Positions 54,951-64,000 of a stretch of 64,000 nucleotides of DNA are shown here, piece by piece (the first letter of the stretch is position 1; each line of letters opens with the position of its first letter). The notes under the pieces are model-generated. The model worked only from the letters and a program-made list of their open reading frames with translations. It was not told the origin of the DNA and searched no databases. The DNA lies in NCBI GenBank assembly GCA_033064195.1, contig JARBJD010000079.1, positions 1-64,000 on the forward strand, in the 5' to 3' direction. The position numbers were made by a program, and so were the translations under genes. This stretch comes from Blattamonas nauphoetae. Lineage: Eukaryota; Preaxostyla; Oxymonadida.

Positions 54951-55242
54951 TCCCTCATATCCAATCGCTGCCATCCCTCACCTCACCTTGTCACACCTGT
55001 GATGCCTTTTGAACTTATTCTGGCTTGATCAGTTCCTCTGGTCAAACTTTTTCGAGCGTTGTTGTTTTAAAGGGGGTAGAGTGACATACAATTTGTTTTG
55101 AAGATAAATCAGAGAAAAAATGTTCAATTTAGTCAACAATTAGGAACATATTGACAGATCTGTGTGAATACCGCAGATCTGTGCCTATATCGATGGACAG
55201 ATCTGTGCGTATACAAAATCAGATCTGTCTCTATACATACCC

Positions 55243-55810
55243 GTCAGTGACGTTCTCCCTTTCCTCGTCGCACTCCGATGAATCCACAGACATCCTCTCT
55301 GTGACCTCAGGAACGACATCTTTGGTGTCGTGTTCATTCAATGGAGTGAACACAGCCATTCATTCTATCTTGTCACTGACTTACGAAACGATGAGACTTG
55401 AAGTGTGTCTGCTGTCTGAGATGAAGATGAAGAAGTCGTTTGTATGTGGAAGTGGGATTGTTTTGGTGAAAGGCTGCTCATTCTCATTCCTGGTTGATGA
55501 TTGTCCCTCTGGATCTGGTAATCTGCTTGAACTGCCAATTGGGGAAGGACAGAAACTGGAAATCTCGGAAACCATATCTCATCCCTCCTTGTTCTCGTCG
55601 TGCTCATCGAAAGGGGATGGAGGACCACTGCCCGTCGCTGTTGTGACCTCTGGAACTCTGACAATCTCCGACACATCGTTCGTGTCCTGCCCAGCGACTG
55701 GAAATGGAGGAGCTCTCTTCGTCGACCATTCAGCCAGCACTTCCCCCTCAACTTCTTTCTCGTCACTCGTTTTTGGACACATTTCAGACAATTCATGATT
55801 GCTGTGTGTC
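55243..55810 (+). pseudogene. second copy of the divergent beta-helix relic, last part
   Basis: The frame STDILSVTSGTTSLVSCSFN to GTLTISDTSFVSCPATGNGG is closely related to 35.87-36.36 kb. It is a C-terminal piece of a beta-helix protein, separated from its first part by the Mutator-like element. It ends near 55.8 kb without membrane or kinase parts. Confidence 0.65.
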
Positions 55811-56409
55811 TCTCATTGAACTCTTCTGTCTAAATCAAGTCATTCAAAGAAAGAACATTCAAGATCAAGCTGTGAGGATGAGGTGGAAACAGAAAGCGAA
55901 AAAAGCAAATGAAGAAGGGATGAGAGTGGAAGATGACGTGTGATGTGGAAGAGAAACGCAGGAAAGGTATTCCGTCATTGGTCGAACTGTCAACAGAAGG
56001 AGGAGAAAGAACGAGGTGAGAAATAAGAGTGAAGAGAATATCAGTCCTCAGAAAAGATGAGTCTCTCATTCATTGGACACGATTTCAGATCGATCTAAGC
56101 GTCCATCGTTATAGTTGGAGGGATGAAGTGGATGGATGGATGCTGACCATTGCCTGGAGCGAAAGGACGACGTTGAGATGTCAGAGAGGGGAGAGATTGA
56201 ATGGAAAATGAATTATGTGAAGGGAAGTGTGGACAAGAGGGCAATTAGCGGGACAGATGAGTTCAGAACGGGGGAATGTGGTGAGAATGAAGACGAGTGA
56301 CATGTAAAGAAAACAGCACTCATCCACCGAAGAGGGGAGTGGAAGGTGAAGTGAAGGAGCTGAAATGAAGTGCACATCTGATGTGATGTGAGCGATCGTC
56401 ACTGCCACA
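55811..56409. other. 3' flank of receptor gene C, no gene seen
   Basis: About 600 bp. Short frames on both strands show no motif. The minus strand is pyrimidine-rich downstream of the gene C stop. Confidence 0.4.
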
Positions 56410-59400
56410 TCACTGGACGACATTGTGCGAAGGAAGAGCAGCTGTGCTCGGGTCGGTTAGGACGAGTTCACTGAGCGAGTCGGAGAGAGAGGAGAGTGAC
56501 GGTCGCTCGTTTGGATTGAAGGAAAGGCAGGAAGAGATGAGATCGCGAGTGGAGTCGTCTTCGATCTTCGAGAGGTCGGGAAGAGAGCCAGACACAATCT
56601 GACGATGAGCATTCACTCCGTCCACTTCACCAAACGGCACCGTCATCGTCACCATCTCGAACATGACCAGACCAAGACTGAACACAGATGCCTTGGCCTG
56701 GTCATACTCGTTTTTTGGCTGCTCGTCTCTTTTCACTTCTGGTGCTTCCCAGCGCTCTCCCTCGTTCGGTCCAGACTTTAGTGAAACGGATGGGTGAAGT
56801 GAGTGAGGTTGACGATTGTGATTGATGGAAAGTGGAGCTGTTTGGGTGGGATGGTTGAGAACGATGCTGATTGTCTCGTTGTCGAACACGATTCGGTGCG
56901 GATTGAGTGCGGAGAGCGCATGATGAGCGGGATTCCGGAGATGAAGTTGGACGAGCCCATTCGCAACCGAACTCGCCACTCGCTTCCACGAAACCGCCTT
57001 CCTCTCGTTCTCTCGGCCATGCAGACGACAATACAGACTGTCCGCACACGACACAACTTTCGTCTCGAATGGATGCACACATTGAATGGCTTCACGCTGC
57101 ATCGATTCTGGGATGTCTCGAACAGCAGTTTCGAGAGGATGGAAAGTGTCGTCTGAGATTGTTCGGTTCTCGTTGTCCGCTTTGCAGTGGATTGGCTGGC
57201 GAGTTGAGTTGAGAATGGATCCTTCTCCGTTGATCATTCCATTCATTGTCGAGTCGGGAACGTCTTCCTCTTCTTTCACAATAACTTCTCCCATCTCCAT
57301 CGCTGATCGCTCCTCTTTCATCATGAGCGATTGCTCGTTCTGCTTCTTCTTGTTTCGACGAGTGACGAAGATGATCAGAACAATCAACAAAATTAGAGCC
57401 AAAAGAGCACAGACAACGACGGGAATGATCCAGATGAGGATTGACGTAACCCCTCCTTGCGACATGTTCCCTTTTCCTGTCGATGATGCTGAAGCGAAAA
57501 GGAATGAATTTGAAGTTGTTCGATTGTCTCCAAACACCAGTCTGGCGCGCCAGTCAAGAGAGGATTCGAGAGACGAGAGCGATGTTTTGAGACCCACTTG
57601 TCCAACAATCTCAGCCGAGGTCCATTTCGTCGTTGCCAGCGAGTGGAGAGAGAGAAGAGCAGATCCACCCTTCACACTCTTCGAAGAATCCCACTCAAAC
57701 ACTTCCACATCCAGACCACACGGCACAAGCATCTCTCCTTTCACAGTGAAGTAAATCGTGTTTGTCTTCTTCTCGAAGTTGGTGGATGAAGTGTCAGAGT
57801 TGAGAGTGGGAACGAAGAGAGGAGAGCTCACAACTGTCTGCTTTCCAGTCAATGTGCAATCGTCAGAATCAATCCAAGCCGATGGCTGTTCCTCTGTTCC
57901 ATCGCCTTTCGAAAGAGAGTCGATCGTCAGCTTTCCTTCTCCCTCGCAGTGGATGTTCTGTCGAGCCGATGGGAACGACGAGTTCGTTTGTCCATTGTCA
58001 GAGAAGATCCCACTCGAGATCGTCAGTTCCCCTCCTTTCTGAACAATCCCTCCAGATCCAAGTCCCTTCAGAGTCACTGCTGACAGATTCGCTTTCGATT
58101 CAACAAAATGCAGGAATCCTGTCTTCCATCCACAAATCGATCCTTCTGAGTTCGATTCTGCGCTGCTTGTTCCTTCAATCGAACACATTTGGATTGTGAT
58201 TGTTGATGATTGGGCAGAGATGAACACGAACGATGACGATGAGGAAGTGGTGATGGTGAGGTGCGCCAATCCACATTCACCATTCGTGATCGAGAGCAGC
58301 GAACCATCAGAATTGGTCATCGACGATGGTTGGGAAAGAGAGAGGAGGGATTGATCCAGGTTCCCTGATGTCAGTTTGAATGGAAGAGACGACACGAGCA
58401 GTGGTGTGGAGAGTGACGCGGGTTTCACAATTCGCATCATCGTGTTCGCAATCGAGAGTCGTGAGGCCAGATTCCACGCTCGTTCGATTCGGAGACACGT
58501 CGAAACATCTGCCCCACTCCGAATCATCCATGAATCACCAGAATCGTCAGAGCACACACAGATGGTCAGTTCGGTTGGTTTTGGAGGTGTTGAGATTTGG
58601 ATGCCATCCGCAATGATCTCGCTTTCTCCATTCGAGAGATCTGTGATCGAATATGCTTCTCCAAAATCGAGGCCTCCATCCAACCCCAACATCACAATCT
58701 GGCTCTTTCCTTTCGTGCTCGAGCTGAACGAAACTGGGATTGTGATCGTCGCGTTGAGTGTCAGAGCGAATGTGGAATCGGAAGGGAGGTGCTCGCCAGT
58801 GAGAACGATCGACAACAAAATGCCTCGCGAGTTCATCTCGAGAGATGACGATATGATGCGAGGGGTGGAAGGAGTTAGAGGTGGATTTAGTTGAAGTTCA
58901 GGGGTTGAGAACGAGGGAGTCCCAACAACAATTCCAGGGTTTGTCCCATTGTCAATCTTCTTCACTGAGTATGTTTGCCCAAACTGCAGAGATGTTGCAT
59001 CAGAGCTGGAGAGAACGAGGGTCGACGATGATGCAGATGTCGCATCAGAGGCAACAACAGTGAATGTCCGAGTGTGAGCATTCGACGATCCACTTCCCGT
59101 CACAACTCCAGACACTTCCACGGTGTATGTTTCTTGGGGAACAAATCCTGATCCTGTCAACAACAGTTTCATGGACGTCTCAGTCTCATCAGTCTTTTCA
59201 ATATTCGTCAAACGAACTGGCTCCACAGGCATCTGAATAACAACTGATCCAACTTGAACTGAATTCGATCGACCTGTCGCTCGAAACGATGTCACCTTGT
59301 ACAACACTCCAAATTTCATCTGTTGTTTTCGTTTCTCTTCGTCGGTCTCAAATGGATACAGCACTTCTTCTTTCTCTTCAATCGTTCCAGATGCGGATGT

Positions 59401-62400
59401 TGTTATTTTCCGTGTCAGCTCCTCTCCATCTGCGTCTTGTCCAATCAGTGTCAGCGTGTATTCCACTCCTTTCTCCAACTCCACACAAGAAAACGACAGC
59501 GTCACTTTCCCTTTCGTTGACCCATCCAGTTCACTCACTTCAATCCCAGACAGTCGAGCCACTGTTGGAATCGTGAACGACAAAGGATGTGCGATGTCGA
59601 TCACCATTTTTGAATCTGTCACACTCTTCACTTCTTTCACAATCCATGTTCCTCTTTCGAACCATGAAGAATCCGATCCAATCACTCCCAAATCAGTCGA
59701 TCCTATCCATTTACCTTCAGAAGATTTGCTGAACAGCACATCCAATGGCGATTCATCTTGCAATGTCACTTTGTTTTGTCCAACTGTAAAGTCTGTTCCT
59801 TCAAAACGAACAAGCCCTTTCGTGTGGCTGTCATCCAACGAACAGACTGCTGAGATGAGGCGAGGGGTTGGAGCAGGAAGTGGAGGAAGTTCAGGGGTTG
59901 AGAACGAGGGAGTCCCAACAACAATTCCAGGGTTTGTCCCATTGTCAATCTTCTTCACTGAGTATGTTTGCCCAAACTGCAGAGATGTTGCATCAGAGCT
60001 GGAGAGAACGAGGGTCGACGATGATGCAGATGTCGCATCAGAGGCAACAACAGTGAATGTCCGAGTGTGAGCATTCGACGATCCACTTCCCGTCACAACT
60101 CCAGACACTTCCACGGTGTATGTTTCTTGGGGAACAAATCCTGATCCTGTCAACAACAGTTTCATGGACGTCTCAGTCTCATCAGTCTTTTCAATATTCG
60201 TCAAACGAACTGGCTCCACAGGCATCTGAATAACAACTGATCCAACTTGAACTGAATTCGATCGACCTGTCGCTCGAAACGATGTCACCTTGTACAACAC
60301 TCCAAATTTCATCTGTTGTTTTCGTTTCTCTTCGTCGGTCTCAAATGGATACAGCACTTCTTCTTTCTCTTCAATCGTTCCAGATGCGGATGTTGTTATT
60401 TTCCGTGTCAGCTCCTCTCCATCTGCGTCTTGTCCAATCAGTGTCAGCGTGTATTCCACTCCTTTCTCCAACTCCACACAAGAAAACGACAGCGTCACTT
60501 TCCCTTTCGTTGACCCATCCAGTTCACTCACTTCAATCCCAGACAGTCGAGCCACTGTTGGAATCGTGAACGACAAAGGATGTGCGATGTCGATCACCAT
60601 TTTTGAATCTGTCACACTCTTCACTTCTTTCACAATCCATGTTCCTCTTTCGAACCATGAAGAATCCGATCCAATCACTCCCAAATCAGTCGATCCTGTC
60701 GATTTTCCATCAGAATCTGTGGTGAACTCCACAACCAACGACGATCCATCTTGGAATGTCACTGTGTAGTTTCCTTCTTCAATGTCTGTTCCTTCAAAAT
60801 GAACTGTCGCCTTTGTGTGGCTGGCATCCAGCGAACACGAGGCCGTAATGAGTATTGGCGACCCCTTTGGGCGTCTGAAGATGGGAGCATTTGTGAATGA
60901 AACGATGTGCTCAGAATAAAAGGCAGAGACGATGGAATAATCGGAGAGAGGTGTCTGAAGAAGACCAGTCTCACTAATCGACACAGAACACGATCCAATC
61001 GACGACGACGAAGGAATCGAGAACTCCAAAACACGACCAATGTTTGGAATCCCATCTGTCACTTCCTCTCGATCTCCCCCAACATTCGACACAACAACCA
61101 GCAATGTTCCAGACACTTCCTTGTCCAGTGTCACTCCCACATCAGCAGTCGATCCTTCCTTCACTGCAGTGAGGGCTGTGAGAGCGAGTTCTGAAGGAGA
61201 TTTGTTCAGGAGATGGCTCCAATCATACCATCCATGATTGATAAAGACAAGATTTATGGTGTACTGTGAAGAAGATGCACAGTAGAGGACAGTTGATGAG
61301 CTAAGATCTGGCAAATGCTCAGAGGTGTAGATTGCATGACCATCTCCAGTTGCTGCAGAACAATCTTTGAAGAGGAGAGAGGTGAGTTGAACTGTCTTAT
61401 TCATCGTTAAATCAATCGCCCCTCCTCCAAATTGAGAGGTTGTGCCCGTTTGTTTGCAGTTCTGGAAGAGACAATTTGAGATGATTGAGGTTGTCGCAGA
61501 GTCCCATTTGTAGAAATCAAGTGCTCCGCCATAACGTGTCCCTTTCGAGTCCAGAAAGACACATTCGGAGAGTGTTGATCCGCGGATACTGCTGACTCTC
61601 ATCGAGCCAGCTGCGTCAGCGGAACACGAAGCGAAGATAGATGACTTGAGAGTGAGAGAGTTCATCTGCCCAGTTCGGTACCAGATGTAGACAGCACCAG
61701 CAATACTCCCTGCAGAGCAAGAATCAAACGAACAAGACTCGATTTGGACATCGACTGCTTGATCCCTGGTGTAGATCGCTCCTCCTTCAGAAGCAGAGCA
61801 CTCTCTGAACGTGCAGAGCTGGAAGGAATATTGGGAATGTTCGGCGGTAAGGTTGGTTGAGGTGGTGAATGGCTTGTTCTCGTTTGTGGCGTCCAACAGG
61901 CAGGAGACGAAGGAGGAGTTCAGACTCAGAAGACTCCCTCCACCATTCAGCGAACGAATCGATGTTCCATAAAGATGGTTCGAACACAAAGACACAACAC
62001 TCCCAATAATCGACTGACCAAACCAGCTCCCAACTGTGCTTCCATCTTCTTCGTACGGCGATGTCATGTTCACAAGAACACAACCAACCAACGATGTCAA
62101 CACTGATTTCATATTTTCTTCATTTCCAGCTCTGTCCAGAGACCCAATCAGAGGACCAGTCCCCAAAATCAAATCACCATCACAAAACTCAATCGAAGAG
62201 CCTGTGATCGAAACAGACGGTGTCCATCCATCAGTTCCGTCTGCTTGGTCATGTCTGTAAAATTGTTCATGCGATACAGTCCTGCCAGAGCCAATCGAGT
62301 CGTCGCAAATCGAGACCAGAGGTAGAAGAGAAGGAGAGTGTGATGACACGTGAGAACTCGATGTCACCGTGATCGAGTTCCAGTCTGTCTCTCCCATCCA

Positions 62401-62859
62401 ACAAACCACAAATGGCGAGCACTCCAGGTTCGAATGAATCGAACACAATGACACAACCACATTCGATCCCAATACACGAGCTGTCCCAACTCCTTCAACA
62501 CCACAATCCAACTCCAATGACGACAAGGAAACGGAGCTGTTCTTGAACACGAACATCGTCTCAATTCCGACGACATTCCCATCCAACTTGCCAGTCTCTT
62601 TCCTTCCGCTTCTATCATCCCAGAATCTGATCCTTGTATCATTTCCTGTCATCGTCATATCACTCGATTCCACCACATGATTCGATACGAAGAAATTCCC
62701 TTTCGGGAGCAGCAACGATATTGATTCAGCATTTCCATGTTGAGTAGAGTTTGAGAATGATGTCAGGATTGGTGACAGCGATTGTAATGTTGTATCACTG
62801 GAATCATCCCATTCGCAGTTCAGTGAACAGATGATGAATACGATGTGGAATCTAAGCAT
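56410..62859 (-). CDS. receptor gene C: giant beta-helix surface protein with cytoplasmic pseudokinase
   Basis: 2,149 residues from the ATG at 62859, which aligns with the starts of genes A and B; the frame upstream has no ATG. Order: signal peptide (LRFHIVFIICSLNC); N-terminal domain; right-handed beta-helix with GGAIY/GGAVY coils (about 360-620); Ig/IPT-like modules (about 650-1420), including an almost exact internal duplication; a second beta-rich region; transmembrane helix (WIIPVVVCALLALILLIVLI, about 1805-1830) with RRNKKK; and a kinase-like domain to the end. The kinase has VSWKRVASSVANGLVQLHLR, NPHRIVFDN in place of HRDLKPxN, no DFG, WEAPEV, VFSLGLVMFEMVTMTVPFGE and CLSFNPNERPSL. It is probably a pseudokinase adhesin or receptor. 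The ligand is unknown. Confidence 0.9.
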   Translation of the reverse strand: MLRFHIVFIICSLNCEWDDSSDTTLQSLSPILTSFSNSTQHGNAESISLLLPKGNFFVSNHVVESSDMTMTGNDTRIRFWDDRSGRKETGKLDGNVVGIETMFVFKNSSVSLSSLELDCGVEGVGTARVLGSNVVVSLCSIHSNLECSPFVVCWMGETDWNSITVTSSSHVSSHSPSLLPLVSICDDSIGSGRTVSHEQFYRHDQADGTDGWTPSVSITGSSIEFCDGDLILGTGPLIGSLDRAGNEENMKSVLTSLVGCVLVNMTSPYEEDGSTVGSWFGQSIIGSVVSLCSNHLYGTSIRSLNGGGSLLSLNSSFVSCLLDATNENKPFTTSTNLTAEHSQYSFQLCTFRECSASEGGAIYTRDQAVDVQIESCSFDSCSAGSIAGAVYIWYRTGQMNSLTLKSSIFASCSADAAGSMRVSSIRGSTLSECVFLDSKGTRYGGALDFYKWDSATTSIISNCLFQNCKQTGTTSQFGGGAIDLTMNKTVQLTSLLFKDCSAATGDGHAIYTSEHLPDLSSSTVLYCASSSQYTINLVFINHGWYDWSHLLNKSPSELALTALTAVKEGSTADVGVTLDKEVSGTLLVVVSNVGGDREEVTDGIPNIGRVLEFSIPSSSSIGSCSVSISETGLLQTPLSDYSIVSAFYSEHIVSFTNAPIFRRPKGSPILITASCSLDASHTKATVHFEGTDIEEGNYTVTFQDGSSLVVEFTTDSDGKSTGSTDLGVIGSDSSWFERGTWIVKEVKSVTDSKMVIDIAHPLSFTIPTVARLSGIEVSELDGSTKGKVTLSFSCVELEKGVEYTLTLIGQDADGEELTRKITTSASGTIEEKEEVLYPFETDEEKRKQQMKFGVLYKVTSFRATGRSNSVQVGSVVIQMPVEPVRLTNIEKTDETETSMKLLLTGSGFVPQETYTVEVSGVVTGSGSSNAHTRTFTVVASDATSASSSTLVLSSSDATSLQFGQTYSVKKIDNGTNPGIVVGTPSFSTPELPPLPAPTPRLISAVCSLDDSHTKGLVRFEGTDFTVGQNKVTLQDESPLDVLFSKSSEGKWIGSTDLGVIGSDSSWFERGTWIVKEVKSVTDSKMVIDIAHPLSFTIPTVARLSGIEVSELDGSTKGKVTLSFSCVELEKGVEYTLTLIGQDADGEELTRKITTSASGTIEEKEEVLYPFETDEEKRKQQMKFGVLYKVTSFRATGRSNSVQVGSVVIQMPVEPVRLTNIEKTDETETSMKLLLTGSGFVPQETYTVEVSGVVTGSGSSNAHTRTFTVVASDATSASSSTLVLSSSDATSLQFGQTYSVKKIDNGTNPGIVVGTPSFSTPELQLNPPLTPSTPRIISSSLEMNSRGILLSIVLTGEHLPSDSTFALTLNATITIPVSFSSSTKGKSQIVMLGLDGGLDFGEAYSITDLSNGESEIIADGIQISTPPKPTELTICVCSDDSGDSWMIRSGADVSTCLRIERAWNLASRLSIANTMMRIVKPASLSTPLLVSSLPFKLTSGNLDQSLLSLSQPSSMTNSDGSLLSITNGECGLAHLTITTSSSSSFVFISAQSSTITIQMCSIEGTSSAESNSEGSICGWKTGFLHFVESKANLSAVTLKGLGSGGIVQKGGELTISSGIFSDNGQTNSSFPSARQNIHCEGEGKLTIDSLSKGDGTEEQPSAWIDSDDCTLTGKQTVVSSPLFVPTLNSDTSSTNFEKKTNTIYFTVKGEMLVPCGLDVEVFEWDSSKSVKGGSALLSLHSLATTKWTSAEIVGQVGLKTSLSSLESSLDWRARLVFGDNRTTSNSFLFASASSTGKGNMSQGGVTSILIWIIPVVVCALLALILLIVLIIFVTRRNKKKQNEQSLMMKEERSAMEMGEVIVKEEEDVPDSTMNGMINGEGSILNSTRQPIHCKADNENRTISDDTFHPLETAVRDIPESMQREAIQCVHPFETKVVSCADSLYCRLHGRENERKAVSWKRVASSVANGLVQLHLRNPAHHALSALNPHRIVFDNETISIVLNHPTQTAPLSINHNRQPHSLHPSVSLKSGPNEGERWEAPEVKRDEQPKNEYDQAKASVFSLGLVMFEMVTMTVPFGEVDGVNAHRQIVSGSLPDLSKIEDDSTRDLISSCLSFNPNERPSLSSLSDSLSELVLTDPSTAALPSHNVVQ
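58898..59704 (-). repeat. internal tandem repeat of gene C, downstream copy
   Basis: This 807-bp stretch is essentially identical to 59891-60697, at a fixed offset of 993 bp (331 codons), so the frame is kept. It encodes one Ig/IPT-like module set (ARLSGIEVSELDGSTKGKVT to LQFGQTYSVKKIDNG). Confidence 0.95.
59891..60697 (-). repeat. internal tandem repeat of gene C, upstream copy
   Basis: Partner of 58898-59704. The 186 bp between the copies encode a different, less similar linker (LISAVCSLDDSHTKGLVRFE) that resembles the segment preceding this copy, so the true unit is the full 993 bp with one diverged end. Confidence 0.95.
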
Positions 62860-62881
62860 GGTGATAGCGATCAATAAGATA

Positions 62882-64000
62882 GTCCCTCAAAAATGGGGGG
62901 TTTTTAAAAAAATGGGGGTAGAACCGAGATTGACCCATTTGAAAAAATGATTAAACCGTTGAATGAGAAAAGCGAAATGATAAACAAAAAAAGTGTCCTA
63001 TTAATCCTCTTCGTCACTTGAGTCATCTCCACCATCCTCATTTTCATCAAGAGGAATCTCTGGGTTGGGAGGGGCGTTGAACCTTCTCATTAGATCAGGA
63101 TCCGTTATGAACCAGAGTCCTTCTCTTGTGTTGTCTCGTCGTGTTGGAGGAGGATTAAGATTTCTGGGCAGTTCTGCTTCAGTTATTTTTGATGCCACTG
63201 GTTGCATCGTGGGTGGATGAAGGCCTGTGTCCCTGAAGGAGGCCTTGATCACTTTAGGGTTAAGACCATCCGCGAGGGACTGATCGAGGGCCTCAATGAA
63301 GGCAGTCCTTTTTTGAGAGGCATCTGCTAGTGCGTGGGGTCGGATCGAGCTGAGTAGACCACGTTTTATGTTCGCTGTCACGTATTGATCCACGGGCTGC
63401 AACATGTGCGTGGTATGGGAGGGAAGGATGACGATGTCTATACTATTTAATTGACAGAGCAGTTGCACTGAGGCCACATAATGGGAGCGAAGGCCATCCA
63501 TGATGAGGAGGATCCTAGAGTTTTGTTGGTTGATGTTTTGTCTTCGTTGAAGCATATAGGGAAGGATATAGAGTTGGAAAATTGTCGGAAATAGGGTGTT
63601 TGTCATCCTGGTTTGCGGATTAGCAAGTATTGTGAGGTTTGATCCACGGAATGGTGCATATTCGTCCGGGAGTTGTTGGAAAGGGACCAAAAGCACTGTC
63701 GGAAGAAATTTGCCATCTGCTGCGATGGTGAGGATAAATGTCGTTTTGCTCGGAAGAGGGATTTGGGGGACGATGGGCCGAGGATCCCCTGGGGCGACCG
63801 CAACCAACACATTATGATTTGGGGCGGAGTTCGCAAAAGATTCGTCTAAATTGAAAATCAGTGAAGCGGTATACGGGTATAATTGTCGTAATCTAAGGTA
63901 ATGGTTGAACCATGGTGTGATAATTTGGGCGGATGTTTGCCGAAAACGTTCATGAGGGAATTGTTCACTCTGTTTGAGTGAGATTTCAGGTCTTCGGTTG
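62882..64000 (-). mobile_element. pogo-type transposon, partial (runs off the right edge)
   Basis: A TA at 62880-62881 is followed by GTCCCTCAAAAATGGGGGGT, a likely terminus 20 bp upstream of gene C, then about 100 bp of AT-rich sequence and the transposase gene. The other end is outside the window, so the boundary is inferred from the loss of gene C flank and from the TA. Confidence 0.5.
63001..64000 (-). CDS. pogo/DDE_1-superfamily transposase, C-terminal part
   Basis: At least 332 residues, open to the right edge, so the start and the N-terminal DNA-binding domain are outside. The catalytic core is intact to the eye: first D in LIFNLDESFANS, second D in RILLIMDGLRSHY, and the third acidic position in PSHTTHMLQPVDQYV, the classic DDE_1 signature. 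A final helical part (LADGLNPKVIKASFRDTGLH) and an acidic tail (DENEDGGDDSSDEED) close the protein. The superfamily inserts at TA and includes CENP-B relatives. No stops or frameshifts are seen. Confidence 0.9.
   Translation of the reverse strand, partial: NRRPEISLKQSEQFPHERFRQTSAQIITPWFNHYLRLRQLYPYTASLIFNLDESFANSAPNHNVLVAVAPGDPRPIVPQIPLPSKTTFILTIAADGKFLPTVLLVPFQQLPDEYAPFRGSNLTILANPQTRMTNTLFPTIFQLYILPYMLQRRQNINQQNSRILLIMDGLRSHYVASVQLLCQLNSIDIVILPSHTTHMLQPVDQYVTANIKRGLLSSIRPHALADASQKRTAFIEALDQSLADGLNPKVIKASFRDTGLHPPTMQPVASKITEAELPRNLNPPPTRRDNTREGLWFITDPDLMRRFNAPPNPEIPLDENEDGGDDSSDEED

Larger units (their letters stand above)
52023..55242. mobile_element. 3,220-bp Mutator-like non-autonomous element with 9-bp target duplication
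   Basis: The ends GGGTATGTATAGAGACAGAT and ATCTGTCTCTATACATACCC are inverted; the repeats extend about 100 bp, with the word ACAGATCTG repeated several times at each end. GTCAGTGAC at 52014-52022 and 55243-55251 is an exact 9-bp duplication, as for Mutator-like elements. The other copy of the host block reads continuously here (35.84-35.89 kb), with a single TTCAGTGAC, so the empty site is known. Inside are decayed coding pieces and a nested 576-bp MITE, and no recognisable transposase. Confidence 0.93.

Noticed and set aside
57086-57754. 222-residue plus-strand frame opposite gene C
   Set aside because: Antisense shadow of the transmembrane and linker region of the receptor; its composition mirrors the real frame.

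Overview
The window looks like nuclear DNA of a flagellate protist. My best guess is an oxymonad (Preaxostyla) such as Blattamonas nauphoetae, because huge signal-peptide/right-handed beta-helix/transmembrane/pseudokinase proteins sit among Polinton, DIRS, hAT, Tc1 and pogo elements, and a short GT-AG intron is visible in a kelch relic. The species call is inference from family content and was not checked by a search. The window is dominated by mobile DNA nested in mobile DNA. The only intact-looking host gene is a giant surface receptor at 56410-62859.

Layout. 1-9.25 kb: part of a Polinton/Maverick-type element (FtsK/HerA-type ATPase, retroviral-type integrase, protein-primed DNA polymerase B with OTU-like and HNH-like modules, small proteins); it continues beyond the left edge. 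9.5-11.0 kb: a tandem array of about 139-bp units that each carry a hairpin, possibly the element's terminal region. 11.0-12.9 kb: no recognisable gene. 13.0-15.3 kb: hAT transposase. 15.7-30.25 kb: a fossil DIRS-type retroelement (DIRS1) broken up by at least two later insertions: a 4.2-kb block (16.44-20.65 kb) of decayed host-like genes between imperfect inverted repeats, and a 6,642-bp element (21,028-27,669) with terminal inverted repeats (TIRs) and an 8-bp target duplication. The 6.6-kb element in turn contains a 3,485-bp element (21,162-24,646), also with an 8-bp target duplication, carrying a decayed kelch gene.

30.25-62.86 kb: an array of three paralogous receptor genes on the minus strand. 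Gene A (30,253-32,232) has one nonsense codon and is cut off by DIRS1. Gene B (38,774-49,647) is split between its membrane-proximal part and its pseudokinase by a complete-looking DIRS element (DIRS2, 39,655-44,447). Gene C (56,410-62,859) is whole. Upstream of A and of B, in divergent orientation, lie relics of other beta-helix genes (33.4-36.7 and 50.2-55.8 kb). These two blocks are duplicates, and each serves as an empty-site control for insertions in the other: a 601-bp foldback element in the first, and a 3,220-bp Mutator-like element with a 9-bp target duplication in the second. The Mutator-like element holds a 576-bp MITE with its own 8-bp duplication. A Tc1-type transposon with an intact DD34E transposase lies at 36,894-38,344.

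62.88-64.0 kb: a pogo-type (DDE_1) transposase gene runs off the right edge; its element seems to begin about 20 bp upstream of the gene C start codon.

Functionally, the host content is one expanding family of putative surface receptors whose kinase-like domains lack the usual catalytic residues. The transposons appear both to break these genes and, in at least two non-autonomous elements, to carry pieces of host genes.
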